The notes below the pieces were generated by a model that saw nothing but the letters and a program-made list of their open reading frames with translations, ran no database searches and was not told where the DNA came from. A stretch of 20,454 nucleotides of DNA, taken from contig DEHO01000065.1 in assembly GCA_002351955.1 (NCBI GenBank), positions 1-20,454 of the forward strand. Direction: 5' to 3'. Position numbers and translations under genes: made by a program. This document shows positions 13,813 to 20,454 of the stretch, one piece after another. Source of the stretch: Flavobacteriales bacterium UBA2798. Its GTDB lineage: Bacteria > Bacteroidota > Bacteroidia > Flavobacteriales_D > UBA2798. The first letter of the stretch is position 1. Every line of letters begins with the position of its first letter.

Positions 13813-15210
13813 ATGAAGATTGAACAACTCTATACCAACTGTCTTGCAGAAGCAGCCTACTACATCGAAAGCGAAGGTGAAGCAGTGATCATTGATCCCT
13901 TACGTGAAACCGATCCGTATACAAAGAAAGCTGCCGAAAACAATAGCAAGATAAAATACATCCTGGAAACCCACTTCCATGCCGATTTTGTTTCCGGTCA
14001 CGTTGATCTTTCAAAAAAAACAGGGGCAACCATTGTCTATGGACCAACAGCCCAACCTGCCTTTACCTGTCATATTGCAAAAGACGGTGAAGTCCTTAAA
14101 GTGGGCAAAATAACCATAACGGTGTTGCATACACCGGGACACACTCCTGAATCGGTAAGTTATTTGCTGAAAGATGAAAACGGAAAGGAACACGCACTTT
14201 TCACCGGTGATACGCTTTTCATTGGAGATGTGGGTCGTCCGGACCTTGCGGTAAAATCGAATCTGACTGAAAAAGATCTCGCAGGAATGTTATATGATTC
14301 CCTACGTGAAAAAATCATGACGCTTCCGGATGCTGTAATCGTTTATCCTGCGCACGGAGCTGGTTCAGCATGCGGTAAGAATATTGGTAAGGAAACGTAT
14401 TCAACATTAGGAGAACAAAAGAAAAACAACTATGCCTTGCAACCAATGAGCAAGGAAGAATTTATAAAAGAAGTCACAACAGGAATTCTACCTGCTCCAC
14501 AATACTTTGCAAAGAATGCAGCGCTCAACAAAGGGGGTTACGACAGTATCGATGATGTAATTGAACGCGGAAACAAAGCTCTCACCATTGATGCTTTTGC
14601 CACGGAAATTGCAAATGGAGCACTGGTTTTGGATGTGCGTAAAAAAGAAGATTTTGCAGCAGGATATATACCCGGCGCACTATTTATTGGTCTCGACGGT
14701 CAATTCGCTGTTTGGGTTGGGGCTTTGATCAAGGATCTTAATCAAGCAATTCTTCTTATTTGCGATGAGGGGCGTGAAGAAGAGGCGGTTCTTCGTTTGG
14801 CAAGAGTTGGTTATGATAATTGTAAAGGGTTTTTAAAAGGTGGTTTTTCGACCTGGAAAAATTCCGGGAAAGCAATTGCTGTTATTGAACAGATCAAGCC
14901 GGAAAATCTGGCAAAAGCGTATGCAACGGCCAGCATCATTGATGTCCGCAAACCCGGCGAATTCGAAGCAGAGCACGTGGAAAATGCAATTAGCCTTCCT
15001 CTGGATTTCATTGCAGAAAAAATGAACGTACTTGACAAAAACAAACACTATTTTGTTCATTGCAAAAGCGGATACCGGTCAATGATTGCTGTATCCATTC
15101 TAAAAGCGAATGGAATAACGAACCTGGTGGACGTAATTGGTGGTTATGATGCCATTGCAAAAACAGAGGTTCCTGTATCTGCATTTGTTTGTCCTTCTAC
15201 ATTAAAATAA
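13813..15210 (+). CDS. CstB-like persulfide dioxygenase-rhodanese fusion
   Basis: A 465-residue three-domain protein. The N-terminal metallo-beta-lactamase domain has THFHADFVSGH (His54, His56, Asp58, His63), His110 in HTPGHTPES, Asp133 in FTGDTLFIGDVGRPDL and His181. ETHE1-type enzymes use the equivalents of His54, His110 and Asp133 to bind one Fe(II) and oxidise glutathione or other persulfides to sulfite. GSACGK with Cys187 is also conserved in this class. A central rhodanese-like domain (about 262-352) has the loop LICDEGREEEA with Cys317. The C-terminal rhodanese (about 365-455) has active Cys417 in VHCKSGYRSM. The layout equals CstB, which turns persulfides to sulfite or thiosulfate in the cytoplasm. 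Last gene of the arsR arm, before a strong terminator. Confidence 0.92.
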   Translation: MKIEQLYTNCLAEAAYYIESEGEAVIIDPLRETDPYTKKAAENNSKIKYILETHFHADFVSGHVDLSKKTGATIVYGPTAQPAFTCHIAKDGEVLKVGKITITVLHTPGHTPESVSYLLKDENGKEHALFTGDTLFIGDVGRPDLAVKSNLTEKDLAGMLYDSLREKIMTLPDAVIVYPAHGAGSACGKNIGKETYSTLGEQKKNNYALQPMSKEEFIKEVTTGILPAPQYFAKNAALNKGGYDSIDDVIERGNKALTIDAFATEIANGALVLDVRKKEDFAAGYIPGALFIGLDGQFAVWVGALIKDLNQAILLICDEGREEEAVLRLARVGYDNCKGFLKGGFSTWKNSGKAIAVIEQIKPENLAKAYATASIIDVRKPGEFEAEHVENAISLPLDFIAEKMNVLDKNKHYFVHCKSGYRSMIAVSILKANGITNLVDVIGGYDAIAKTEVPVSAFVCPSTLK

Positions 15211-15221
15211 GATCACTTTCA

Positions 15222-15260
15222 CATAAAAAAAGGGCGTCGTGATGACGCCCTTTTTTTATG
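15222..15260. terminator. Bidirectional intrinsic terminator (17-bp perfect stem)
   Basis: Arms 15222-15238 and 15244-15260 are perfect reverse complements around a 5-base GTGAT loop. The core is GGGCGTC/GACGCCC, flanked by seven A and seven T. It serves the persulfide dioxygenase gene (+) and the leucine-rich-repeat gene (-), whose stop is 15 bases beyond. Confidence 0.94.
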
Positions 15261-15275
15261 CCAAATTTTTCGTTT

Positions 15276-16520
15276 TCATTTCAATAAAACCAAGGTAACA
15301 TATTGCGACAATTCACCATCCGGAAATTTTGCAAGCTCTTCCCGCAAAATTCCATTTCCCCACATTTTTATCTCGACTTTGTGTTTCCAAGCTGATAGTT
15401 CGTCAAAAACCTGTTTGATTTTATTGTCAGAAAAATCGATTGTCGACAAGGCCTGCATTTTGCCTAACATTGATGGTATAGCAGTAAATGCATTTTTACC
15501 CAGATCAAGATCGGTAAGTTGGGTCAATGAAGAGAAACAAGAAGGTAAGGACGAAAATTTATTTGCTGATGCCCTTAGTTCCTTTAATCTGGTTAGTGAA
15601 CAGATAATCTCAGGGAAAAAAGGAAACGCATTGGTGCTAATATCGAGTCTGCCGATCATTTGTAATTTCGAAAATGCATCCGGAATGGCGTTCAATTTAT
15701 TCTGATCGATCAATAATTCCTGTAAACTATCCATTGAAATAATCTCTGAAGGAAACGAAACAAATGCATTGGCGCCAAGATCCAGACTTGTAATCGTTTT
15801 TGCCTGTAAGAATTGTATTTCGGTTAATTTATTCCCTCTGAGTTTTACAATTTCCAATTTGGAACAGCCCGACATTGACGCAGGAATCCGATCGATTTGA
15901 TTGAACGAAAAATCGATATACTCCAGGTTTTTTAATGCTCCCAACTCAGGAAGTACTTTTATTTTATTTCTGCTGATCATTAATTCCCTCAAGGAGGAAC
16001 AGGAAATTACGGCCACCGGAAAAAGCGCCATTTCATTTGAAGAAATATTCAGAGACAGTAACGATTTCGGAAACCCGGCATCAGGTGTCAGCATCTTTAA
16101 TTTGTTGCCGGAAACATCCAATTTTTCCAATGTTGCCATCGATCCCAACCAGGAAGGCAAAGTGAACAACAAATTATCCTCCAAGCGCAGCTCCTTCAAA
16201 GAGGCAATATCTCTGATTACCTCCGGAACAGATTGAAGCTTATTATTGGAAAGATCCAGCTTCCGCAATTGCTTTAATCCGGAAATCCATTGTGGTAAAA
16301 CAGTCAATTTGTTGTTGTTAAGGCTTAACTCTTCGAGGTTGATTAATTTCTCGATTGAACCGGGAACCTCTGTTAAGTCTTTATCGGAAAGAATTAAAAT
16401 TTTTACCTTTTTGGGATCCTGCAATGCAGACTCGATAGTCCAATACGCTTTTGCTTTTTCCTGAGCATAAGCAGACGCAGCAAGCGTCATCAACAACAAA
16501 CATGAAAAAAATTGTTTCAT
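15276..16520 (-). CDS. Exported leucine-rich-repeat protein
   Basis: A 414-residue protein from ATG 16520, preferred over ATG 16541 because it begins the signal peptide MKQFFSCLLLMTLAASAYA. There is no lipobox at the cleavage site, so it is periplasmic or secreted. About fifteen LRR units of mostly 23 residues run from about residue 39 to 376 with the pattern LxxLDLSxNKLxxLPxxI, followed by a ~38-residue C-terminal cap. No catalytic domain and no type IX sorting domain is seen at the C-terminus, so it is a binding scaffold with unknown partner. It is transcribed against the flanking sulfur genes and ends at the shared terminator, so its link to sulfur metabolism is only positional. Confidence 0.88.
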   Translation of the reverse strand: MKQFFSCLLLMTLAASAYAQEKAKAYWTIESALQDPKKVKILILSDKDLTEVPGSIEKLINLEELSLNNNKLTVLPQWISGLKQLRKLDLSNNKLQSVPEVIRDIASLKELRLEDNLLFTLPSWLGSMATLEKLDVSGNKLKMLTPDAGFPKSLLSLNISSNEMALFPVAVISCSSLRELMISRNKIKVLPELGALKNLEYIDFSFNQIDRIPASMSGCSKLEIVKLRGNKLTEIQFLQAKTITSLDLGANAFVSFPSEIISMDSLQELLIDQNKLNAIPDAFSKLQMIGRLDISTNAFPFFPEIICSLTRLKELRASANKFSSLPSCFSSLTQLTDLDLGKNAFTAIPSMLGKMQALSTIDFSDNKIKQVFDELSAWKHKVEIKMWGNGILREELAKFPDGELSQYVTLVLLK

Positions 16521-16688
16521 AGAACCCTTCCGTTTATTCAATTAAATGTAGGTATATCGGAACAATTATTAGGGTATTGTTGAGATCTTAAGATGTAAGC
16601 CGCATAATAAACTGTAAATGTTTGTGATCCAAACCAACAACAAGATCTATTAACAAAAACGATAGGGCAAATACTTTAAACAACATCA

Positions 16689-16717
16689 TTGCATGACCAT
16701 ATTTCATTCTATTTTTG
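16689..16717 (+). promoter_or_regulatory. Complete promoter of the YeeE operon
   Basis: TTG at 16689-16691, an 18-base spacer, and TATTTTTG at 16710-16717 match the Bacteroidota consensus TTG-N17-23-TAnnTTTG. The predicted transcript start near 16722 leaves a leader of about 10 bases before the ATG at 16733. It also argues against the TTG at 16715 as a start codon. The rest of the 212-base divergent region 16521-16732 shows nothing else convincing. Confidence 0.55.
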
Positions 16718-16732
16718 ACAAAAGATCATTCG

Positions 16733-17290
16733 ATGCTCGAAATATTAAAACAACCCTGGCCATGGTACATTACAGGTCCGCTCATCGGGCTCATGGTTCC
16801 GCTCTTGCTTATTTTTGCAAACCGTCATTTTGGAATATCCACTTCTTTTCGGCATATCTGTGCTGCCTGTATTCCTACGAAGAATCCATTTTTCAAGTAC
16901 GACTGGAAAAAAGAATCGTGGATGTTGTTTTTAGCAGGCGGAATAATAATTGGCGGCTGGATTGGCGGAGATGCGCTTAAGAACCCCAATCCGATGCAAC
17001 TCAGTAACAACGCTATTGAACTGTTTGCTTCGATGGGGTTTTCTGATTTCACAGAGATCTCGCCTTCAGCCATCTTTGGTTGGGAATCGTTTTCCGGTTG
17101 GCAGGGTTGGTTGTTTATGATTGCCGGAGGATTCCTGATCGGATTCGGAACTCGCTGGGCCAATGGATGTACTGCAGGACATGCCATCATGGGATTATCA
17201 TTGCTCAATCCCGGCTCGCTGGTTGCTGTTATCGGGTTTTTCATTGGCGGACTCGCTGTTACTCATCTTCTGTTCCCTCAACTCTTCTGA
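16733..17290 (+). CDS. YeeE/YedE-family thiosulfate transporter, first half
   Basis: A 185-residue membrane protein with the YeeE/YedE signature GGFLIGFGTRWANGCTAGH (132-150, Cys146) and a second cysteine pair Cys43/Cys46 (ICAAC). YeeE proteins carry thiosulfate across the inner membrane by passing it between conserved cysteines; this role is inferred from family. In many Bacteroidota the single long YeeE is split into two genes, as here, with the second half following 2 bases later. The start is ATG 16733; the in-frame TTG at 16715 lies inside the promoter -7 box and is rejected. Confidence 0.88.
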   Translation: MLEILKQPWPWYITGPLIGLMVPLLLIFANRHFGISTSFRHICAACIPTKNPFFKYDWKKESWMLFLAGGIIIGGWIGGDALKNPNPMQLSNNAIELFASMGFSDFTEISPSAIFGWESFSGWQGWLFMIAGGFLIGFGTRWANGCTAGHAIMGLSLLNPGSLVAVIGFFIGGLAVTHLLFPQLF

Positions 17291-17292
17291 AC

Positions 17293-17709
17293 ATGAAAAA
17301 GAATCTGTTTTTTCTCGTCATTGGAGTGGTATTCGGAACCATCCTTACCAAAGGGGAAGTCATTTCGTGGTTTCGCATTCAGGAAATGTTCCACTTCCAA
17401 AGTTTCCACATGTACGGTGTAATTGGATGCGCTGTTGTGGTTGGAGCCCTCTCGGTTCAGCTCATTCAGCGTTTCAACATCAAAACCATTCATGGCGAAA
17501 GAATTAATCTCGAAAAGAAACCTGCACAATACAAAGCGCATATTCTGGGAGGTACACTTTTCGGAATGGGATGGGCACTTACGGGAGCTTGTCCTGCCCC
17601 CATCTATGCATTGACCGGAGCCGGATACTACCCCATGATCACTGTACTGTTTAGCGCAGTGATGGGGACATTTACCTACGCACTTGTCAAAGACAAACTG
17701 CCTCATTAA
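17293..17709 (+). CDS. YeeE/YedE-family thiosulfate transporter, second half (DUF6691)
   Basis: A 138-residue membrane protein starting at ATG 17293 (MKKNLFFLVIGVVFGTIL). The family motif is GGTLFGMGWALTGACPAPIY, with Cys100 matching the substrate-handling cysteine of the second YeeE repeat. Together with the previous protein it restores the two-repeat YeeE fold, so the two most likely form a heteromer for thiosulfate import. The 2-base spacing supports tight co-translation. A longer frame beginning at 17080 overlaps the first half and is not a real N-terminus. Confidence 0.87.
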   Translation: MKKNLFFLVIGVVFGTILTKGEVISWFRIQEMFHFQSFHMYGVIGCAVVVGALSVQLIQRFNIKTIHGERINLEKKPAQYKAHILGGTLFGMGWALTGACPAPIYALTGAGYYPMITVLFSAVMGTFTYALVKDKLPH

Positions 17710-17715
17710 ATTTTT

Positions 17716-19182
17716 ATGTCGCTCGAAAAACATTTCTCCACCTTTCGCGAAAACATCATCGGACAACATCAATGGTTCACCGGCCCGGAAGGCGAAAAAC
17801 GCATTCTTTATGCCGACTGGACAGCCAGCGGAAGAATGTATGCACCCATAGAAGATTTGCTGAAAAACGAGATCGCGCCATTTGTAGGCAATACCCACAC
17901 GGAAACCTCCGTTTGCGGAACAACAATGACCAAGGCCTATCATGAAGCCTTACACATCATCAAGCATCATGTCAACGCCGGTAAAGACGATGCGATAATC
18001 ACTTATGGTTCGGGAATGACAGCGGTGGTGAATAAACTTCAACGCATGCTCGGATTGCGTATTCATGAAAAGTACCGCGAAAAAGTTTTACCAAAGGAGA
18101 ACGATCGTCCGATCGTTTTCATCACCCATATGGAACACCATTCCAACCAAACGTCCTGGCTGGAAACATTAGCCGATGTTAGAGTGATCGATGCCAATGC
18201 AGAAGGATTACCGGATTTAAATTCGCTGAAAAATTTATTGGAAGAGTTTAAACATCGTCCGATGAAAATTGCGGCGGTAACATCCTGCAGTAACGTAACT
18301 GGTGTATTTACTCCCTACCATGAAATTGCTACAGTTATGCACGAAGCAGACGGGTTGTGCTTTGTCGATTTTGCCTGTAGTGCGCCTTATATTACCATCG
18401 ATATGCATCCAAAAGAATATCCGCAAGGTTGGCTCGATGCAATCTATTTCTCACCGCACAAATTTCTTGGCGGGCCGGGTACAAGCGGTGTTTTAGTATT
18501 CAACACCAAACTGTACACCAATAAAATTCCCGACAATCCCGGAGGCGGAACAGTCGACTGGACCAACCCATGGGGAGAGCACAAATACGTGGACGATATT
18601 GAAGCACGCGAAGACGGTGGAACGCCCGGTTTTATGCAAGCCATTCGCACTGCATTGTGCATTCGCCTCAAGGAAAAAATGGGTGTCGAAAATATCATGA
18701 AACGCGAAGAAGAACTTCTCTCCATCATCTGGCCGGGATTAAGTTCCATTGAAGGATTGCATCTTCTGGCCGACAATCACCCGCATCGTTTAGGCGTACT
18801 TTCGTTTTACGTTGAAGGCTGTCATTATAATCTTGCCGTGAAACTTCTCAACGACAAATACGGCATTCAGGTAAGAGGTGGTTGTTCATGCGCTGGAACT
18901 TACGGACATTATCTGCTGGAGGTGTCGTACGATAAATCGAAAAACATCACGGATAAAATCAACCAGGGCATCCTCACCGAAAAACCGGGCTGGGTGCGTA
19001 TGTCGATTCACCCTACCATGAGCGATCAGGAAGCAAAGGAATTGGTGGAAGCAGTAAAATCACTCGCAGCTCATCATCGCGAATGGGTAAAGGAGTATGA
19101 TTACTCTTCAAAAACCAATGAATTCACACGAAAGAATTTTAATGATTCCCGTGAAAAGGTAGTCCTGCAATGGTTTTCGTGA
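17716..19182 (+). CDS. Class V aminotransferase, cysteine desulfurase/selenocysteine lyase-like
   Basis: A 488-residue PLP enzyme, longer than the ~400 residues of SufS/IscS. PLP site: His141/His142 in THMEHHSN, Asp218 in FVDFACSAPY, and the Schiff-base Lys249 in YFSPHKFLGGPGTSGVL. Near the C-terminus RGGCSCAGTYGH (388-399) supplies Cys390 and Cys392 where cysteine desulfurases carry the catalytic cysteine, and an Arg in VRMSIHPT may bind the substrate carboxylate. The fold is clear; the substrate is not. It lies 6 bases after the thiosulfate-transporter genes and before a rhodanese and thioredoxin, so sulfur transfer to or from cysteine is a reasonable inference, though non-desulfurase members (kynureninase-like) exist. 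Confidence 0.85.
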   Translation: MSLEKHFSTFRENIIGQHQWFTGPEGEKRILYADWTASGRMYAPIEDLLKNEIAPFVGNTHTETSVCGTTMTKAYHEALHIIKHHVNAGKDDAIITYGSGMTAVVNKLQRMLGLRIHEKYREKVLPKENDRPIVFITHMEHHSNQTSWLETLADVRVIDANAEGLPDLNSLKNLLEEFKHRPMKIAAVTSCSNVTGVFTPYHEIATVMHEADGLCFVDFACSAPYITIDMHPKEYPQGWLDAIYFSPHKFLGGPGTSGVLVFNTKLYTNKIPDNPGGGTVDWTNPWGEHKYVDDIEAREDGGTPGFMQAIRTALCIRLKEKMGVENIMKREEELLSIIWPGLSSIEGLHLLADNHPHRLGVLSFYVEGCHYNLAVKLLNDKYGIQVRGGCSCAGTYGHYLLEVSYDKSKNITDKINQGILTEKPGWVRMSIHPTMSDQEAKELVEAVKSLAAHHREWVKEYDYSSKTNEFTRKNFNDSREKVVLQWFS

Positions 19183-19184
19183 AT

Positions 19185-19200
19185 TGTGACAGGCATCACT
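19185..19200 (+). promoter_or_regulatory. Crp/Fnr-like activator site of the rhodanese-thioredoxin unit
   Basis: TGTGA-CAGGCA-TCACT has the same perfect GTGA-N6-TCAC core as the arsR site, and ends exactly 21 bases before a TAnnTTTG box, again centring near -41.5. It starts 2 bases after the aminotransferase stop. Confidence 0.6.
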
Positions 19201-19221
19201 GACCGTATTGTTCAGGTAGTG

Positions 19222-19229
19222 TATCTTTG
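19222..19229 (+). promoter_or_regulatory. -7 element of the rhodanese lipoprotein gene
   Basis: TATCTTTG is an exact TAnnTTTG match, ending 4 bases before the ATG at 19234, so the transcript would be leaderless or nearly so. No TTG at -33, which fits the activator site at 19185-19200. Confidence 0.55.
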
Positions 19230-19233
19230 CAGT

Positions 19234-19686
19234 ATGAAAAAACTGATCTTCCCCTTGGCAACAATGGTGCTTCTTGCATCATGCACTTCTGAAAAGACAC
19301 ATACAGAAACGAGCACTACTTCTACTACAGTTACTACTACCGAAGGCGAATCGACAACAACAAGCAGTTCGCTCAGTACAGTAGATGCAGCCACATTCAA
19401 ATCAGAAATGGAAAGTACACCGGGTACTCTACTAGATGTAAGAACACCTGAAGAAGTTGCTGCAGGAATCATTCCTGGTGCTACTGTGATCAACATTAAT
19501 GATAGCGATTTCGAAACACGCATTGACCAGCTGGACAAAACCAAACCTGTTTATGTTTACTGTAAAGCCGGTGGCCGTTCAGCTCGCGCTGCTGACATGC
19601 TGAAAGAAAAAGGATTTCCTGTTGTTGTTAACCTCGATGGTGGAATCATGGCATGGACAGATAAAGGATTTGAAACTGCGAAATAA
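19234..19686 (+). CDS. Rhodanese-domain lipoprotein
   Basis: A 150-residue protein from ATG 19234 (MKKLIFPLATMVLLASC), with lipobox LASC and lipidated Cys17. A Thr/Ser/Glu-rich linker follows at about 20-48, then a single rhodanese domain at 50-150 with LLDVRTPEEVAAGIIPGA and active-site Cys110 in VYCKAGGRSARAA. It should act on the periplasmic side of a membrane as a sulfurtransferase accepting sulfane sulfur from thiosulfate or persulfides. The GTG at 19186 would add 16 non-signal residues and cover the promoter, so it is rejected. It is 51 bases after the aminotransferase, with its own promoter, and 12 bases before the thioredoxin gene. Confidence 0.9.
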   Translation: MKKLIFPLATMVLLASCTSEKTHTETSTTSTTVTTTEGESTTTSSSLSTVDAATFKSEMESTPGTLLDVRTPEEVAAGIIPGATVININDSDFETRIDQLDKTKPVYVYCKAGGRSARAADMLKEKGFPVVVNLDGGIMAWTDKGFETAK

Positions 19687-19698
19687 AAGAATTGCACT

Positions 19699-19995
19699 AT
19701 GTCTAGTTTCTCAGAACTCATCAAAGGAGATAAGCCGGTGCTTGTCGATTTTTTCGCCACCTGGTGTGGTCCGTGTAGGATGATGTCGCCAATTCTTGAG
19801 GATGTCACTAAAAAAGTTGGTCCAAAAGCCCATGTGCTAAAAGTTGATGTGGACAAGAATCCTCAGGCAGCAGCACATTACGGAGTGCAGGGCGTACCTA
19901 CATTAATCCTGTTTAAAAAAGGAAAAATTATCTGGAGACAATCGGGGGTAATTCCTGCCAATCAGCTTGTAAATATCATTCAACAAAACAGCTGA
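19699..19995 (+). CDS. Thioredoxin
   Basis: A 98-residue single-domain thioredoxin with the active site WCGPC (Cys23, Cys26) and the cis-proline Pro67 in GVPTLIL. It has no signal peptide and is therefore cytoplasmic. It follows the rhodanese lipoprotein by 12 bases and is probably co-transcribed. In this setting it may release sulfide from the persulfidated rhodanese of the CstB-like protein or reduce the desulfurase persulfide; that pairing is inferred. The periplasmic rhodanese next door is in a different compartment. Confidence 0.95.
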   Translation: MSSFSELIKGDKPVLVDFFATWCGPCRMMSPILEDVTKKVGPKAHVLKVDVDKNPQAAAHYGVQGVPTLILFKKGKIIWRQSGVIPANQLVNIIQQNS

Positions 19996-20454
19996 TTGAG
20001 CGCAAATTCGCATCGACTTTATCTGCTTGCAGGATTCATTGCATTACTTCCTCTTTTCGCATTATCTTTTTTTACCTTTCCCTGTGCTGATGACTGGTGC
20101 GCAGATATTTTTTTTAGGCAATTTCATGTGCGATCCGATGCATTTAATGCCTTGTATGAAACTTACAATGGAAGATTTGCAGCTAACGGGGTATTGCTTT
20201 TTTCTCCATTAAATTTTGGGCAATCCGGATATTCAGTTTGGCTGTTCTTTCAACTCCTTCTCTTTGCATTGGTTTTTTTTCTTGTCGCAAAAAGCCTCTT
20301 TCGGTATTTTGGAATTGAAAGAGGTAGTGAACTAATCAGCCTGCTCTCATTGCTTACCGCCTTTTCTGCATTACCGCAAATTTCTGAGGGTCTATTCTGG
20401 CTGACCGGCAGCGCAGCCTATCTTGGCGGATCCATTTTTTTGCTGTTGCACATT
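19996..20454 (+). CDS. Polytopic membrane protein, DUF6056-like (3' partial)
   Basis: Frame 1 is open for 153 codons from a TTG immediately after the thioredoxin TGA to the end of the window. The N-terminus LSANSHRLYLLAGFIALLPL begins a first membrane helix, followed by CADDWCADIFFRQF, YNGRFAANGVLLFSP, a second helix (WLFFQLLLFALVFFLVA), a third (LISLLSLLTAFSAL) and EGLFWLTGSAAYLGG. The acidic pair after helix 1, the NGRF motif and the EGLFWLTGS motif recall DUF6056/GT-C-like glycosyltransferase membrane proteins. The TTG is the only start upstream of helix 1. Catalytic function cannot be stated. Confidence 0.65.
   Translation, partial: MSANSHRLYLLAGFIALLPLFALSFFTFPCADDWCADIFFRQFHVRSDAFNALYETYNGRFAANGVLLFSPLNFGQSGYSVWLFFQLLLFALVFFLVAKSLFRYFGIERGSELISLLSLLTAFSALPQISEGLFWLTGSAAYLGGSIFLLLHI

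Noticed and set aside
16623..16638. A further Crp-like half-site (TGTGA) before the YeeE promoter
   Set aside because: The second half does not match (CCAAC instead of TCACA) and the distance to the -7 box differs from the other two sites.
16715..16732. TTG start extending the first YeeE half by six residues
   Set aside because: It overlaps the exact -7 element at 16710-16717 and would place the start codon upstream of the predicted transcript start.
17278..17943. 221-codon minus-strand frame
   Set aside because: It spans the DUF6691 gene and the start of the aminotransferase gene on the opposite strand and has no domain signal.
19993..19995. TGA read as selenocysteine, joining thioredoxin and the membrane protein
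   Set aside because: The thioredoxin domain is complete at 98 residues and no SECIS-like hairpin is evident directly after the TGA; TTG initiation is simpler.

Overview
The window looks like a chromosomal segment of a Bacteroidota bacterium, possibly Flavobacteriales or a relative. The evidence is indirect. Upstream regions carry the Bacteroidota-type -7 element TAnnTTTG, and starts lack obvious Shine-Dalgarno sequences. The sdhCAB operon is of the menaquinone-linked type B. The RluB-like pseudouridine synthase has a very long disordered N-terminus, and the DUF983, TauE/SafE, YeeE and DUF6691 genes occur together. Genes are packed tightly and no gene-free stretch exceeds 300 bases; the longest is the 212-base divergent region 16521-16732. 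I saw no tRNA, rRNA, CRISPR array or insertion sequence.

Layout. 1-3373 (+): a 5'-truncated rluB-like gene whose visible N-terminus is built from 168-bp and 78-bp coding repeats, then trpS and an M50B-like membrane metallopeptidase. 3374-6058 (-): a compact operon of a YbdL-type glutamine/methionine transaminase, a YafV-type omega-amidase and an exported alpha/beta hydrolase. 6165-7097 (+): four tandem, partly overlapping genes for tiny paralogous lipoproteins with a conserved four-cysteine pattern. They end at an imperfect repeat and a perfect bidirectional terminator. 7230-10729 (-): sdhC-sdhA-sdhB, preceded by a Fur/PerR-like 7-1-7 palindrome. 10910-12124 (-): an RsmB/NOP-type rRNA cytosine methyltransferase.

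12171-19995 is a sulfur-handling island. One arm encodes an ArsR-family repressor, a TauE/SafE exporter, a DUF983 protein and a CstB-like persulfide dioxygenase/rhodanese, and ends at a strong terminator. An oppositely oriented leucine-rich-repeat protein follows. The second arm encodes two YeeE/YedE thiosulfate-transporter halves, a class V (cysteine-desulfurase-like) aminotransferase, a rhodanese lipoprotein and a thioredoxin. A membrane protein resembling DUF6056 starts directly after the thioredoxin stop and runs off the window.

The best lead is regulatory. The arsR promoter and the rhodanese-lipoprotein promoter each carry a GTGA-N6-TCAC Crp/Fnr-like site exactly 21 bases upstream of an exact TAnnTTTG box, which puts the site near -41.5. 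The arsR promoter also has a perfect 9-6-9 dyad overlapping its -7 box, and the encoded ArsR protein contains no cysteine. This suggests that both arms answer to one global activator, with an added repressor on the first arm that cannot work by cysteine oxidation or persulfidation. The second lead is the lipoprotein cluster: one paralogue has lost exactly cysteines 2 and 3 together, which predicts disulfide pairing 1-4 and 2-3.
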